Made by a program: the position numbers and the translations under genes. From an uncultured Paracoccaceae bacterium (GTDB lineage Bacteria > Pseudomonadota > Alphaproteobacteria > Rhodobacterales > Rhodobacteraceae), in contig CANLPZ010000001.1 in the NCBI GenBank assembly GCA_947493145.1, positions 682,001 to 746,000 on the forward strand: a DNA stretch of 64,000 nt, written 5' to 3'. Of this stretch, positions 46,061 through 55,032 are shown one piece after another; within the stretch, counting starts at the first letter, position 1, and every line of letters begins with the position of its first letter. The notes under the pieces are model-generated. The model was not told the DNA's origin, did not search any database, and saw only the letters and a program-made list of their open reading frames with translations.

Positions 46061-47242
46061 ATGGGAAAATCAAACAACAAGCTGCGCGTTCTTGAACTGA
46101 TTGCGCAGGAAGGCGAAATTGCGCGGATCGATATTGCGGCGGCGACGGGGCTCAGCGCTGCGACAGTCACGTCGTTAACCGCCGAATTGATGAAATCTCG
46201 CGTGTTGGAAAATGTTGTTGAGGACCAAATTTCAGGCGCACCACGCGGGCGTCCACGTGAATTGCTACGGCTCAACCCCGCCGCATTTATCGTCGCTGGA
46301 ACCAAAATAGCGGTGGATCACATCACCGTCGCCTTAATGGATTTCAACGGTGGTCTGTTGTCTGAAAGCCGATATGAAAATTACGCATTCCACGAAAAAC
46401 CCGAGGAACTGGCGCGACATCTGAAAACCGCCATATCGGACGCAGCGGTACAAGCTGGGCTGACGATCGACGATGTCTCCGCGATTGGTGTCGGCATTCC
46501 CGGTTTCATCGACGGAACAAAACGCGTGGTTCACTGGTCACCAGCCTTTACGCAAACCCCTGTTGATTTAGGGGCGGTATTGGACCGCAGTTTCAACTGT
46601 CCAGTTTTGATCGACAACGACGCGAATCTCGCCGCGATTGCAGAACGGCGATTTGGCTTTGGTAACGGCGTGTCAGATTTTTTGGTCGTGACCATCGAAC
46701 ATGGTGTCGGGCTGGGCATCGTTTTGAATAATAAATTATTTCGTGGCGCACGCGGCGTCGGTCCGGAATTTGGTCACACAAAGGCTGTGATGAACGGTGC
46801 GCTATGTCGCTGCGGTCAACGCGGATGTTTGGAAGCATACGTCGCCGATTATGCCCTTTCACGTGAAGCCGACGCTGTCGTTGGCTTACAACGCGAAAAC
46901 GGGATGAGTGACAAAGACCACCTTGATGCTTTGTATCGCGCCGCCGACAACGGCAATGCGAGTGCAAAATCGATCTTCGAACGCGCGGGTCGCGTTTTGG
47001 GGACAGGTTTGGCCAACTTGTGTAACCTTTTTGACCCGAGTCTCATCATTTTTTCCGGTGATCGGATGGAAATGAGCGACCAATATTCTTCTGTCGTGCT
47101 TGAGGAACTCCGCCAAAACGCGTTGCGCAGTGATCGCGCCTTGCCATTAATCAAGTATCATAAATGGGGGGATTTGTTGTGGGCCAAAGGCGCCGCAGCG
47201 CTTGCCGCCGATCACTTGATCCACACGTCTGCCAAAACCTAA
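46061..47242 (+). CDS. ROK-family transcriptional regulator (second copy)
   Basis: A 393-residue ROK repressor with an N-terminal winged helix (GKSNNKLRVLELIAQEG, ATGLSAATVTSLTAELM) and the zinc signature CRCGQRGCLEAYVADYAL. It is related to but clearly distinct from the repressor at 41219-42436. It lies 72 bases after the xylG terminator, so it has its own promoter. Its target is unknown. Possible targets include xylBA or the hydrolase gene 33 bases downstream. Confidence 0.85.
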   Translation: MGKSNNKLRVLELIAQEGEIARIDIAAATGLSAATVTSLTAELMKSRVLENVVEDQISGAPRGRPRELLRLNPAAFIVAGTKIAVDHITVALMDFNGGLLSESRYENYAFHEKPEELARHLKTAISDAAVQAGLTIDDVSAIGVGIPGFIDGTKRVVHWSPAFTQTPVDLGAVLDRSFNCPVLIDNDANLAAIAERRFGFGNGVSDFLVVTIEHGVGLGIVLNNKLFRGARGVGPEFGHTKAVMNGALCRCGQRGCLEAYVADYALSREADAVVGLQRENGMSDKDHLDALYRAADNGNASAKSIFERAGRVLGTGLANLCNLFDPSLIIFSGDRMEMSDQYSSVVLEELRQNALRSDRALPLIKYHKWGDLLWAKGAAALAADHLIHTSAKT

Positions 47243-47275
47243 ACAAAAGCCTGCGGAATTTTTTTAGGGGACAAA

Positions 47276-48085
47276 ATGACAAACCAAATCGACTGGGACG
47301 ATGCGTTTTCTAACTCGGCATATATTCCCCATTCAGAGTTGCTTCCAACTCGTTGGGCGCAAGAGGCGAAAGCCTATCGCGAGGCACATCAATCAACCGT
47401 GACAGAACATCGGTATGGCCCCCATCAGCGTCAAGTTTTTGATTTAATCACCCCGCCAAATGCGAAGGGACTGCTGGTATTTGTCCACGGGGGGTATTGG
47501 TTGGCATTTGATAAATCCAGTTGGACTCATTTCGCGGACGGCGCGGTTCGGTCTGGATGGGCCGTGGCGATACCAAGTTACACATTGGCCCCCGAAACCG
47601 AGATCCCATTCATGGTGACCGAAATCGCCCAAGCCATCGATGTTGCAGCGAATTTGGTTAACGGCCCGATCGTTTTGTCGGGGCATTCCGCCGGTGGGCA
47701 GTTGGTTGCGCGGATCGGCTGCACTGACATATCTTTACGGACCAAAGACCGAGTGAAACACATCGTGTCGATCAGCGGCGTGCATGACCTGACCCCATTG
47801 ATGAAAACCAAGATGAACGCCACCCTTCGTTTGAACAATCAAACAGCAGCATTTGCCAGCCCTGTGTTTCACCCCCCTGCCCCGCATATAGAATTCACAA
47901 CGTGGGTTGGCGGAGATGAACGGCCAGAATTTTTACGCCAAAGCCAACTTTTGGTTGATGCGTGGGCCGCACACGGCCACGTGTCCCAAATCGTTGACGA
48001 CACCCACCATCATTTCAGCGTCCTAGAGGCATTGAAGAACGATAAAAGCGATCTGGTTCGAACGTTTTTATCGTACCGCCGTTGA
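47276..48085 (+). CDS. Alpha/beta hydrolase, kynurenine-formamidase-like esterase
   Basis: A 269-residue soluble hydrolase. VFVHGGYWLAFDKSSW is the HGGxW oxyanion motif of the formamidase/esterase branch. The nucleophile is Ser in VLSGHSAGGQLVARIG, and the catalytic His is in DDTHHHFSVLEAL. Formamide hydrolysis is possible, but no kynurenine-pathway gene is near. Position beside the xylose genes could mean it removes acyl groups from sugars. This is inference only. Confidence 0.8.
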   Translation: MTNQIDWDDAFSNSAYIPHSELLPTRWAQEAKAYREAHQSTVTEHRYGPHQRQVFDLITPPNAKGLLVFVHGGYWLAFDKSSWTHFADGAVRSGWAVAIPSYTLAPETEIPFMVTEIAQAIDVAANLVNGPIVLSGHSAGGQLVARIGCTDISLRTKDRVKHIVSISGVHDLTPLMKTKMNATLRLNNQTAAFASPVFHPPAPHIEFTTWVGGDERPEFLRQSQLLVDAWAAHGHVSQIVDDTHHHFSVLEALKNDKSDLVRTFLSYRR

Positions 48086-48119
48086 GTTTCCACAACAGCG
48101 CGGCACACACACGCATGCG

Positions 48120-48154
48120 AAAAGGGCGCGCCCGACTTTTAGACACGCCCTTTT
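48120..48154. terminator. hairpin between convergent hydrolase and tctA genes
   Basis: AAAAGGGCG (48120-48128) and CGCCCTTTT (48146-48154) pair perfectly with a 17-base loop. It lies between two convergent genes and can serve either strand. Confidence 0.65.
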
Positions 48155-48181
48155 AAATCGGTTTAGGTTTTGATCCTTCGA

Positions 48182-49693
48182 CTATGATCGAACAAAAATT
48201 TTGCGAACCAATCGGTGCAAAAACTTGAGTTGAGATAGGATCAAAGCGACATTCATAAAGAGCAATATCGCAGCACCTGGACGGCTGATGAACACCATCG
48301 GGTTCCCATCCGACAAGAACAATGACCGTCGGAATGTTTCGTCAAATAACCCTCCTAGGATCACGCCAATAACAAGTGGTGCAATGGGGTAGCGCAGTAT
48401 GCCCATAAGATATGCGACCGCGCCGACACCCAGCATCAAATACAGATCATTGATCCCGCCCCCGACGCTAAACGATCCGATCGTCGTCAGAACCATCACA
48501 ATAGGCAGGAAAACCGTTTGCGGCAGGCGTAGGATTTGAATGAACAAACGTGCGGTAAACAACCCCATGATGAACATGGTAAAGGACGCCAAAACCATAA
48601 TCGCCACGACGCGCAGGATGATTTCAGGATCGATTGTTGGACCGGGTATGATGTTATTGATCCGAAAAGCCCCCATCAATGCGGCAGCGGGAGGGGACCC
48701 CGGAATACCCAGCACCAACAACGGAATCAATGCGCCCCCAATACACGCATTGTTAGCTGTTTCGGATGACAGAAGCCCCTCCAACGAACCTTTGCCAAAT
48801 TTCTTTGGCTCTTTAGACACGGATTTTCCGACCCCGTAGCTGACCCAACCGGCAACGTCTTCGCCGACCCCTGGAAGGGCACCAACACCGGTCCCAATCA
48901 CACCTGATCGGGCAATGGTTGGCATATGTTTTTTGACCTGACCAAAGTTCGGGAGCACGCGCCCTTTCAATTGGACCAAATCCCCCGGTTTGGCATATCG
49001 TAGGCTTTCGATAATTTGCGGTATTGCAAAGGCGCCCATCAACACAGGAACGACTTGGAAGCCAGACAAGAGGTATGACCAACCGAATGTATAGCGGGGT
49101 TCAGATAGCAAGGGATCCAATCCGACCATTGCCATGGCCAGTCCGATCATGCCTGAAATCCACCCCTTTACGACCAAGTCCTCTGACATCAACGTGCCAG
49201 ATAGTAAAATCCCAAACAGCGCCAACAGTGCCTTTTCTGGGCTAGCGATGTTTTGGCTGATCAACAGAAGCACCCAGACAAAAATCAACAATGCTGTGGT
49301 GCCTATCAACGTCCCAATAAAGGACGCGGTTGTTGTCATGCCTAAGGCTTCGCCACCGCGCCCTGCTTTCGCCAATGGATGCCCATCCATCGCCGATGCG
49401 GCGCTGGCGGCTGTGCCTGGAATATTCAACAAGATCGAGGGATAAGACCCGCCATAAATCGCACCGACATAAGCGCCCAAGAGTGCAATCAACGCGTAAT
49501 CCAGTGGAATTTTGTTGCCAAAGAAGCCTGTCAAAATCGTAACGGCCAAAGTGGCGGTCAAACCAGGCAAAGCGCCGAAAACAATACCCAAGAACACAGA
49601 GGAAATTAGGTAAATATAGGTGATTGGATCCGCCACGAGCGCATAGAATGCGCCGCCGAACCCCATAAGCTGAGTAAGAAGAAAATCGATCAT
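48182..49693 (-). CDS. tctA: Tripartite tricarboxylate transporter permease, large subunit
   Basis: A 503-residue inner-membrane protein of the TctA family with about 11-12 helices. The conserved GALPGLTATLAVTIL near the N-terminus and YGGSYPSILLNIPGTAASAA are family hallmarks. GIPGSPPAAALMGAF is the second repeat. The start is the ATG at 49693, overlapping tctB by four bases. With TctB and TctC it forms a secondary uptake system for organic acids. The real substrate is unknown; it may be linked to the divergent dehydrogenases. Confidence 0.95.
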   Translation of the reverse strand: MIDFLLTQLMGFGGAFYALVADPITYIYLISSVFLGIVFGALPGLTATLAVTILTGFFGNKIPLDYALIALLGAYVGAIYGGSYPSILLNIPGTAASAASAMDGHPLAKAGRGGEALGMTTTASFIGTLIGTTALLIFVWVLLLISQNIASPEKALLALFGILLSGTLMSEDLVVKGWISGMIGLAMAMVGLDPLLSEPRYTFGWSYLLSGFQVVPVLMGAFAIPQIIESLRYAKPGDLVQLKGRVLPNFGQVKKHMPTIARSGVIGTGVGALPGVGEDVAGWVSYGVGKSVSKEPKKFGKGSLEGLLSSETANNACIGGALIPLLVLGIPGSPPAAALMGAFRINNIIPGPTIDPEIILRVVAIMVLASFTMFIMGLFTARLFIQILRLPQTVFLPIVMVLTTIGSFSVGGGINDLYLMLGVGAVAYLMGILRYPIAPLVIGVILGGLFDETFRRSLFLSDGNPMVFISRPGAAILLFMNVALILSQLKFLHRLVRKIFVRS

Positions 49694-50442
49694 TTTGACC
49701 ACATTGGACGGATATTTACGTAATATTGGTATTCGATCTGGCTAAAGATCAAACCCCCACGGTTCGGGACGTTTTGGCGAAACCCGAATGCCATTGCACA
49801 GACCAAAATGGTCGGCGCCAAAACCGCAATCCATGGGACAAATCGCATGACCCGTTCGTTGCGTGCGGTCACAAGCATATAAAGGGTTAACACCACCCAA
49901 ACCACCAACGTGACCCAATCATCATCATGTGGTTTGTTCCATTGCGACCGAGGAAAATTCGCAATCAATGCGTAGGCGCCCGCGATGAACATCGATATCG
50001 CGGCAATTCCCATGCGCCGCTGCAACCCCGAATGATACCCGAAAATCAGGGCGGTGATGAGCAATCCAGAACATAGGATAAAATCGACACGGGGCACCAA
50101 CCCCGCGATGTAGGACAACAGCACAATCGCAAGCGTCACGATACGCCACACTTCCGCCCGTTCAAATCCCAATCCAATGGCACTGAAGGCTTGCGCCGCG
50201 CCGCCGTCTTTGATCGAGGTGACGAGCATTGAAATCGACATCAACAACAACGCCGAAAAAATCCCTAACGGAGCTAATGCTGCTGAGTTGTACCAATCGG
50301 CACCGCTTACGCCGGCTCTGTTTTCACCAAAAAGCGGAATGAACGATGTCCGCCATAAAAAGAAGAGGGAAAGTGCGATAAGCACCAATGCCCCCCAAAA
50401 ATCGCGCGCTCTTAGGATCGCTTTATCTTTGGATATCGCCAT
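49690..50442 (-). CDS. tctB: Tripartite tricarboxylate transporter, small subunit
   Basis: A 250-residue membrane protein with about five helices, longer than the typical 150-residue TctB. TctB proteins are poorly conserved, so the call rests on its place between tctC and tctA, its helices, and the N-terminal KAILRARDFWGALVLIALSLFFLWR, which matches the family. A stretch of extra C-terminal residues (FRQNVPNRGGLIFSQIE) looks unusual. A terminator-like hairpin separates it from tctC. Confidence 0.85.
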   Translation of the reverse strand: MAISKDKAILRARDFWGALVLIALSLFFLWRTSFIPLFGENRAGVSGADWYNSAALAPLGIFSALLLMSISMLVTSIKDGGAAQAFSAIGLGFERAEVWRIVTLAIVLLSYIAGLVPRVDFILCSGLLITALIFGYHSGLQRRMGIAAISMFIAGAYALIANFPRSQWNKPHDDDWVTLVVWVVLTLYMLVTARNERVMRFVPWIAVLAPTILVCAMAFGFRQNVPNRGGLIFSQIEYQYYVNIRPMWSK

Positions 50443-50472
50443 GGGCGACCTGCCTCCGGTCCAGTCGTAGTC

Positions 50473-50502
50473 AAAAAAACGGGGCGCAGATCTGCACCCC
50501 GC
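50473..50502 (-). terminator. attenuator-type terminator between tctC and tctB
   Basis: On the minus strand CGGGG-T-GCAGATCTGC-G-CCCCG forms a long palindromic stem (50501-50480) followed by seven T (50479-50473). It sits 12 bases after the tctC stop and before tctB. It should reduce permease expression relative to the binding protein. Confidence 0.85.
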
Positions 50503-50514
50503 TGAAGTGTTTTG

Positions 50515-51522
50515 TTATGGCTTCATGATGCCCAAAGACTCTGGGTCGACTGTTGTCGCGCCAAGTTCTTTAAGTGTGTAGGCAAACGTGCTTTCCAACG
50601 TGTTGAAGATCGCTGTTGCTTCTGCACCAGACTGTCCACCAACATCATAGTTGTTTGCAGCCGCCCATTCCGCAACCACGTCAGATGCGATCGCTTCGTC
50701 AAATGCTGCGGTCAAAGCAGACTTCACGTCGTCAGACGCAGATGCATGTACCGCGAAACCAATGGCTTGTTTCAGTGGCAGATATTTATCCAACCCATCA
50801 TAGATGTCGAATGCCGTTGGAATTGTTGACCCGTTAAAGTCCGCAGCTTCAGGAGTTAGCATCGCAAGTGGTTTCAATTTCCCACCTTCGATCAACGCAG
50901 CCTGTTCTGCCAACGACGTTACAACCAATGCAACTTCGCCTGCCAATGCTGCCTCTTGACCCGCTGCTGAGCCTTTGTACGGCACGAATTTAAATTCTGC
51001 GCCTGAACCATTTTCAATTGCCAACAAGTTCAAATGGTGAATTGAACCCGAACCAGAAGCTGCTGCTGGAATTGTTCCTGGTGCAGCTTTGGCCGCGTCG
51101 ACCAATTCTTCTAGGGTGTTGTATGGGCTGTTTGCAGGCACCGAAATCAAGTCTGGTGAGCCACCAACAATGAAGGGGTGCCAGAAATCAAATTTCTTGT
51201 CCCAACCGCCTTGAACAGCCGCTGTAACGTTTGATTCTGACAAACCAACAAGGTTGTAACCGTCATCTTCAAGGTTCGATACGTGAACCATACCGTTCGA
51301 TCCAGCAACGCCCCCTGTTACGTTGGTCACGTTGATCGACACCGGCAGGTGCTTTTCCATTTCGGCCATGATCATCCGGTTGATGCTGTCGGTACCACCG
51401 CCAGCACCCCAAACAACAGACGTTGTGATGTCACGGAACGGGTAGTCTTGTGCCGATGCAGTTGTTCCCAAACCAGCCACGACAAGTGCCGCGCCAATCA
51501 GCGATTTAAAAGTGGTGTTCAT
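50515..51522 (-). CDS. tctC: Tripartite tricarboxylate transporter substrate-binding protein
   Basis: A 335-residue periplasmic solute receptor. The signal peptide ends at TTASA, and the mature part begins with YPFRDITTSVVWGAGGGTDSINRMI, the family start. SNVTAAVQGGW and ISVPANSPYNTLEELVDAAKA match the Bug/TctC receptors. It is the first gene of tctCBA and transcribed away from the dehydrogenase operon. Its ligand is presumably an organic acid. Confidence 0.93.
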   Translation of the reverse strand: MNTTFKSLIGAALVVAGLGTTASAQDYPFRDITTSVVWGAGGGTDSINRMIMAEMEKHLPVSINVTNVTGGVAGSNGMVHVSNLEDDGYNLVGLSESNVTAAVQGGWDKKFDFWHPFIVGGSPDLISVPANSPYNTLEELVDAAKAAPGTIPAAASGSGSIHHLNLLAIENGSGAEFKFVPYKGSAAGQEAALAGEVALVVTSLAEQAALIEGGKLKPLAMLTPEAADFNGSTIPTAFDIYDGLDKYLPLKQAIGFAVHASASDDVKSALTAAFDEAIASDVVAEWAAANNYDVGGQSGAEATAIFNTLESTFAYTLKELGATTVDPESLGIMKP

Positions 51523-51552
51523 TGGATCCTCCCATTACCACGTCTTCGTTAT

Positions 51553-51584
51553 TGCATTTATTTACGTATGCATTAATAGATGCA
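51553..51584. promoter_or_regulatory. GntR-type operator repeats between tctC and the dehydrogenase operon
   Basis: TGCAT occurs at 51553-51557 and 51569-51573, and ATGCA at 51568-51572 and 51580-51584. TGCAT-TAATAG-ATGCA (51569-51584) is a palindrome with an AT-rich spacer, a usual FCD/GntR operator shape. It sits in the divergent promoter region 30-70 bases from both starts. The regulator encoded in the facing operon (53755-54432) is the natural candidate. Confidence 0.55.
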
Positions 51585-51651
51585 CTGTCAACGCAAACAT
51601 ATTTCCTGCGGTCACTTCGAAACCGCATGACGAAAGAAAAGGATCGAAATT

Positions 51652-52746
51652 ATGGCGCAAACCTTTGATATTACAGTGTTCGAAGGCGATGGGATCGGAC
51701 CAGAAATTATGGCGCCAACTGTGCGGTTACTTCGCCAACTTGCCGACCGAACAGCTGACTACGACCTGCGATTCGATACGGTTCCTGCGGGTGCAACCCA
51801 TTATTCGGAAACGGGTGAGAGCCTGCCAAAGGCGTCGCTAAAAAGCGCTGCGAATGCCGATGCGATCCTTTTGTCGGCCATGGGACTGCCCAATGTGCGC
51901 TACCCTGATGGCACTGAAATTTCGCCGCAAATCGAATTGCGAAAAGAATTCGGGTTGTTCGCGGGCGTCCGCCCTGTTCGATTGGTGCCGGGACAACAAA
52001 GCCCGCTGGATTTGCCGGACGGTAAAACCGTCGATTTTGTCCTGATCCGTGAAAGCACAGAAGGATTGTTTTATTCACAAGGAAAAGGCGAAGTCTCAGA
52101 AGATGAAGCCAGAGAAACGCTTTTGATTACCCGCGACGTGTCCGAAAAGTTGTTCGAATTTTCCTTTAACCTTGCAAATTCGCGCAAAGATCAAGGGCGC
52201 GGCATTGGTAAGGTAACATGCGTTGATAAAGCTAATGTTTTTCGCGCATTTGCTTTCTTTCGTGACATCTTTGATGCGGAAGCCGCAAAGCATAGCCATT
52301 TGAAATCTGATCATGCCTATGTGGACGCAACGGCCTTGTGGATGGTGCAAAAACCTTGGGACTTTGACGTGATGGTAACCGAAAACATGTTTGGTGACAT
52401 TTTATCTGATCTCGGTGCGGGTCTGATGGGCGGTCTCGGCATGGCTCCCTCTGCTGATATTGGTGTCAAAAACGCGGTATTCCAACCTTGCCACGGGTCT
52501 GCGCCCGATATTGCCGGACAAGGGAAAGCCAACCCATTTGCCATGATCCTTTCTGCTGCCATGATGCTGGATTGGTTAGGTGCAAAGCACAACAACGATG
52601 CAATGATCCAAGATGGAAAACGCATTCGCGATGCCATTGACGCGCTTGTTGTGTCGCGCAAAACTCTGACTGCTGACTTGGGCGGCAAAGCATCGACAAC
52701 CGAAGCTGCAAATGCAGTTGTCGCAGAAATTTTGGAGCACGCATGA
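51652..52746 (+). CDS. Isocitrate/isopropylmalate dehydrogenase family enzyme
   Basis: A 364-residue decarboxylating beta-hydroxyacid dehydrogenase. FEGDGIGPEIMAPTV is the N-terminal motif, FVLIRESTEGLFYSQG the substrate loop, and VTENMFGDILSDLGAGLMGGLGMAPS the metal-binding signature. LeuB, tartrate and D-malate dehydrogenases belong here. ISPQIELRKEFGLFAGVRPVRL differs from canonical LeuB. It is coupled to a Gfo/Idh/MocA gene and a GntR regulator and faces a TctABC importer, so a catabolic hydroxy-acid substrate is more likely than isopropylmalate. Confidence 0.85.
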   Translation: MAQTFDITVFEGDGIGPEIMAPTVRLLRQLADRTADYDLRFDTVPAGATHYSETGESLPKASLKSAANADAILLSAMGLPNVRYPDGTEISPQIELRKEFGLFAGVRPVRLVPGQQSPLDLPDGKTVDFVLIRESTEGLFYSQGKGEVSEDEARETLLITRDVSEKLFEFSFNLANSRKDQGRGIGKVTCVDKANVFRAFAFFRDIFDAEAAKHSHLKSDHAYVDATALWMVQKPWDFDVMVTENMFGDILSDLGAGLMGGLGMAPSADIGVKNAVFQPCHGSAPDIAGQGKANPFAMILSAAMMLDWLGAKHNNDAMIQDGKRIRDAIDALVVSRKTLTADLGGKASTTEAANAVVAEILEHA

Positions 52747-53786
52747 TCAAAGTTGCGACCGTTGGGGCGGGATATTTCAGCCAATTCCACCATAATTCTT
52801 GGGAACGGATCGCCGACGCCGACCTTGTCGGCATTTCGGATCGCAATCTGCACAAAATCGAAAAATGGGGCAAACGCGCGTACACTGACTTTGCAAAAAT
52901 GTTGCAAGAAACGCAGCCGGATTTGGTCGATGTGATTTTACCACCGGCAGGCCACGCAGATGCCATCCGCGCATCGCTTGATGCGGGCGTCAAAGCAATC
53001 ATTTGCCAAAAACCGTTTTGCAACGACTTAGCAGAAGCACGCGCGATCACAGAACTGGCCAAATCGGTGGGTGTTCCGATTGTCGTTCACGAAAACTTTC
53101 GGTTTCAGCCGTGGTACAGGACAATAAAATCGGCAATTGACAGCGGAAAAATTGGGGCGCTGTTGCAAACAACGTTCCGTCTTCGACCTGGGGATGGTCA
53201 AGGGCGCGAAGCGTATCTTGATCGGCAACCTTATTTTCAGAAAATGGAAAAGTTTCTAATCCACGAAACAGCCGTCCATTGGGTCGATACCTTCCGCTTT
53301 TTGATGGGAAATCCGACATCTGTTTATGCCGACCTTAGACGTGTTAATCCGGTGATCGCCGGCGAGGACGCTGGTTACGTTATTTTTGAACACCCCGATG
53401 GGGTTCGTTCAATTTTCGATGGCAACCGGTCCTTGGATCATTCTGCGGAAAATAGCCGCTGCACAATGGGCGAAGGTCTGTTCGAAGGCACCGCGGGAAC
53501 ACTTACATTGAACGGCGACGGGTCCGTTGATCTTCGCGAATTTGGTGCGCAAACCAAAACTCAAATTCATGCCCCCGACACAACAGGAACATTTGGCGGC
53601 GATTGTGTGCATGCACTGCAATCTCATGTTGTCGATGCCCTGAACGGGAATGGAGAGTTTGAAAATCTCGCGCAGGACTATCTGACTATCATTGAAATCG
53701 AAGACGCTATATACCTTTCTTCGCAAAAGGGATGCAAAATAGGTTTCGATAACGATGCAAGCGGTCGGAAGCAAAGCTCAGTCTAA
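52743..53786 (+). CDS. Gfo/Idh/MocA family oxidoreductase
   Basis: A 347-residue NAD(P)-dependent dehydrogenase. The N-terminal Rossmann motif is VATVGAGYFSQFHHNSW. The family's EKP motif appears as IICQKPFCNDLAEA, with Lys but Gln in place of Glu, and VVHENFRFQPWYRTIK follows. Substrates of the family are sugars, inositols and related cyclic acids. It overlaps the preceding gene by four bases (ATGA) and the downstream GntR gene by 32 bases, so all three are translationally linked. Confidence 0.87.
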   Translation: MIKVATVGAGYFSQFHHNSWERIADADLVGISDRNLHKIEKWGKRAYTDFAKMLQETQPDLVDVILPPAGHADAIRASLDAGVKAIICQKPFCNDLAEARAITELAKSVGVPIVVHENFRFQPWYRTIKSAIDSGKIGALLQTTFRLRPGDGQGREAYLDRQPYFQKMEKFLIHETAVHWVDTFRFLMGNPTSVYADLRRVNPVIAGEDAGYVIFEHPDGVRSIFDGNRSLDHSAENSRCTMGEGLFEGTAGTLTLNGDGSVDLREFGAQTKTQIHAPDTTGTFGGDCVHALQSHVVDALNGNGEFENLAQDYLTIIEIEDAIYLSSQKGCKIGFDNDASGRKQSSV

Positions 53787-54432
53787 TTCGGACAAAGCCG
53801 TTGAAGAAATGCGGCGCATGATCTTTAGCGGTGAACTCGCTGCAGGGTCAAACCACCTAGAAACCGAATTGGCGAATTTGCTTGGTATGTCGCGGACGCC
53901 TGTACGCGAGGCGTCCTTGGTTTTAGAAAACCAAGGATTGATCGAAGTGCGGCCGCGCAAAGGAATACGTGTACTGCCAGTTTCGCCAACAGACATGCGC
54001 GAGGTTTACGATGTACTGACAGAGCTTGAAAGCTTGGCCGCTGCGCAAGCCGCCCAGCAGGGCTACACGGTTGCAGATCTGGAAACACTCGGCGCGGCGG
54101 TAAATGCGATGGACATCGCAATCGCGAACAATGATCTTGACGCGTGGGCCGCCGCTGATGACGCGTTTCACACAGAACTGGTTCGCCTGTCGCCGAACAC
54201 ACGTATTCAGTCGATTGTCGGAATGATGGCCGACCAAGTGCGCCGCGCACGAACTGTTACGCTCCACATGCGTGAAACGCCGCATACGTCAAACGAAGCC
54301 CATCGCGCCGTTTACGATGCGATCAAGAACGGAAACCCAGAAACGGCGCGGCGGGTTCATTACGATCACCGCGCGACCGCGCGCGAAGCATTGCTTTCAC
54401 TGCTGGAAAAGTACCGATTAATCAGTCTTTGA
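53755..54432 (+). CDS. GntR-family transcriptional regulator with FCD domain
   Basis: A 225-residue regulator. The GntR winged helix covers about residues 12-80 (AVEEMRRMIFSGELAAGSNH, LLGMSRTPVREASLVLENQGLI), followed by an all-helical FCD ligand domain (residues 95-215; DDAFHTELVRLS, NEAHRAVYDAIKNGN). Such proteins sense small organic acids and repress nearby catabolic operons. It probably controls its own operon and the divergent tctCBA through the TGCAT/ATGCA repeats. The start lies inside the oxidoreductase gene, and its tail overlaps the MobA-like gene by 15 bases. Confidence 0.88.
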   Translation: MQAVGSKAQSNSDKAVEEMRRMIFSGELAAGSNHLETELANLLGMSRTPVREASLVLENQGLIEVRPRKGIRVLPVSPTDMREVYDVLTELESLAAAQAAQQGYTVADLETLGAAVNAMDIAIANNDLDAWAAADDAFHTELVRLSPNTRIQSIVGMMADQVRRARTVTLHMRETPHTSNEAHRAVYDAIKNGNPETARRVHYDHRATAREALLSLLEKYRLISL

Positions 54433-55032
54433 TTGGAAATCGCGCCATTGCTGCCATGCGTATTGGGTGTCTAAATCCACTGGCAAACTGCCACCGACGT
54501 CGACGTACACCAAATTGTCGGAGTTGTGTTTAATGACATTTGCGGCGCCCGTGTCACCTGCACATGTCATCAAATCCGCCGCAAACGAACCGTCAAAAAT
54601 GACGGGATGTCCAAAACGGCCATCGTTGGACCGTGGTCTTACAATACAAGGACGCTGAGCGCGATCAGCCGCAGCATTTAAACGAACGATCAAGTCTGTT
54701 GACACGTCGGGCATATCCGCCAAAGCAATCACATAGCGATCTGCATTTGGATACGCTACGACAGCAGCGCGGAGGCTTCCGCCCATCCCTTCGTTTTGAG
54801 TGTCAACTTTCAATACTTCGACCTCAAGATCAGACAGGGCATCGAAATGATGCGGTTTGTCGGCAGCCGCGACAACAACCACCCTACCAATTCGACTTTG
54901 AATCATCTGAATTGCAGCATGACGGATCGCAGGGATATCGCCAACGTGTTCCATCTGCTTTTCACGACCGTTCATGCGGCGTGATTCACCCGCCGCCAAA
55001 AGAATTCCGATGGTTTTCGTCGCAATCGTCAT
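54418..55032 (-). CDS. MobA/MocA-like nucleotidyltransferase (molybdenum cofactor)
   Basis: From the ATG at 55032 the protein has 204 residues. TIGILLAAGESRRMNGREKQ is the nucleotide-binding motif of MobA-like transferases, and YVIALADMPDVSTDLIVRLN holds the metal-binding Asp. Such proteins add CMP to molybdopterin for xanthine-oxidase-family enzymes. The longer frame to 55161 overlaps xdhC and is rejected. The start overlaps the xdhC-like stop (ATGA). No molybdenum hydroxylase gene is in the window. Confidence 0.82.
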   Translation of the reverse strand: MTIATKTIGILLAAGESRRMNGREKQMEHVGDIPAIRHAAIQMIQSRIGRVVVVAAADKPHHFDALSDLEVEVLKVDTQNEGMGGSLRAAVVAYPNADRYVIALADMPDVSTDLIVRLNAAADRAQRPCIVRPRSNDGRFGHPVIFDGSFAADLMTCAGDTGAANVIKHNSDNLVYVDVGGSLPVDLDTQYAWQQWRDFQSKTD

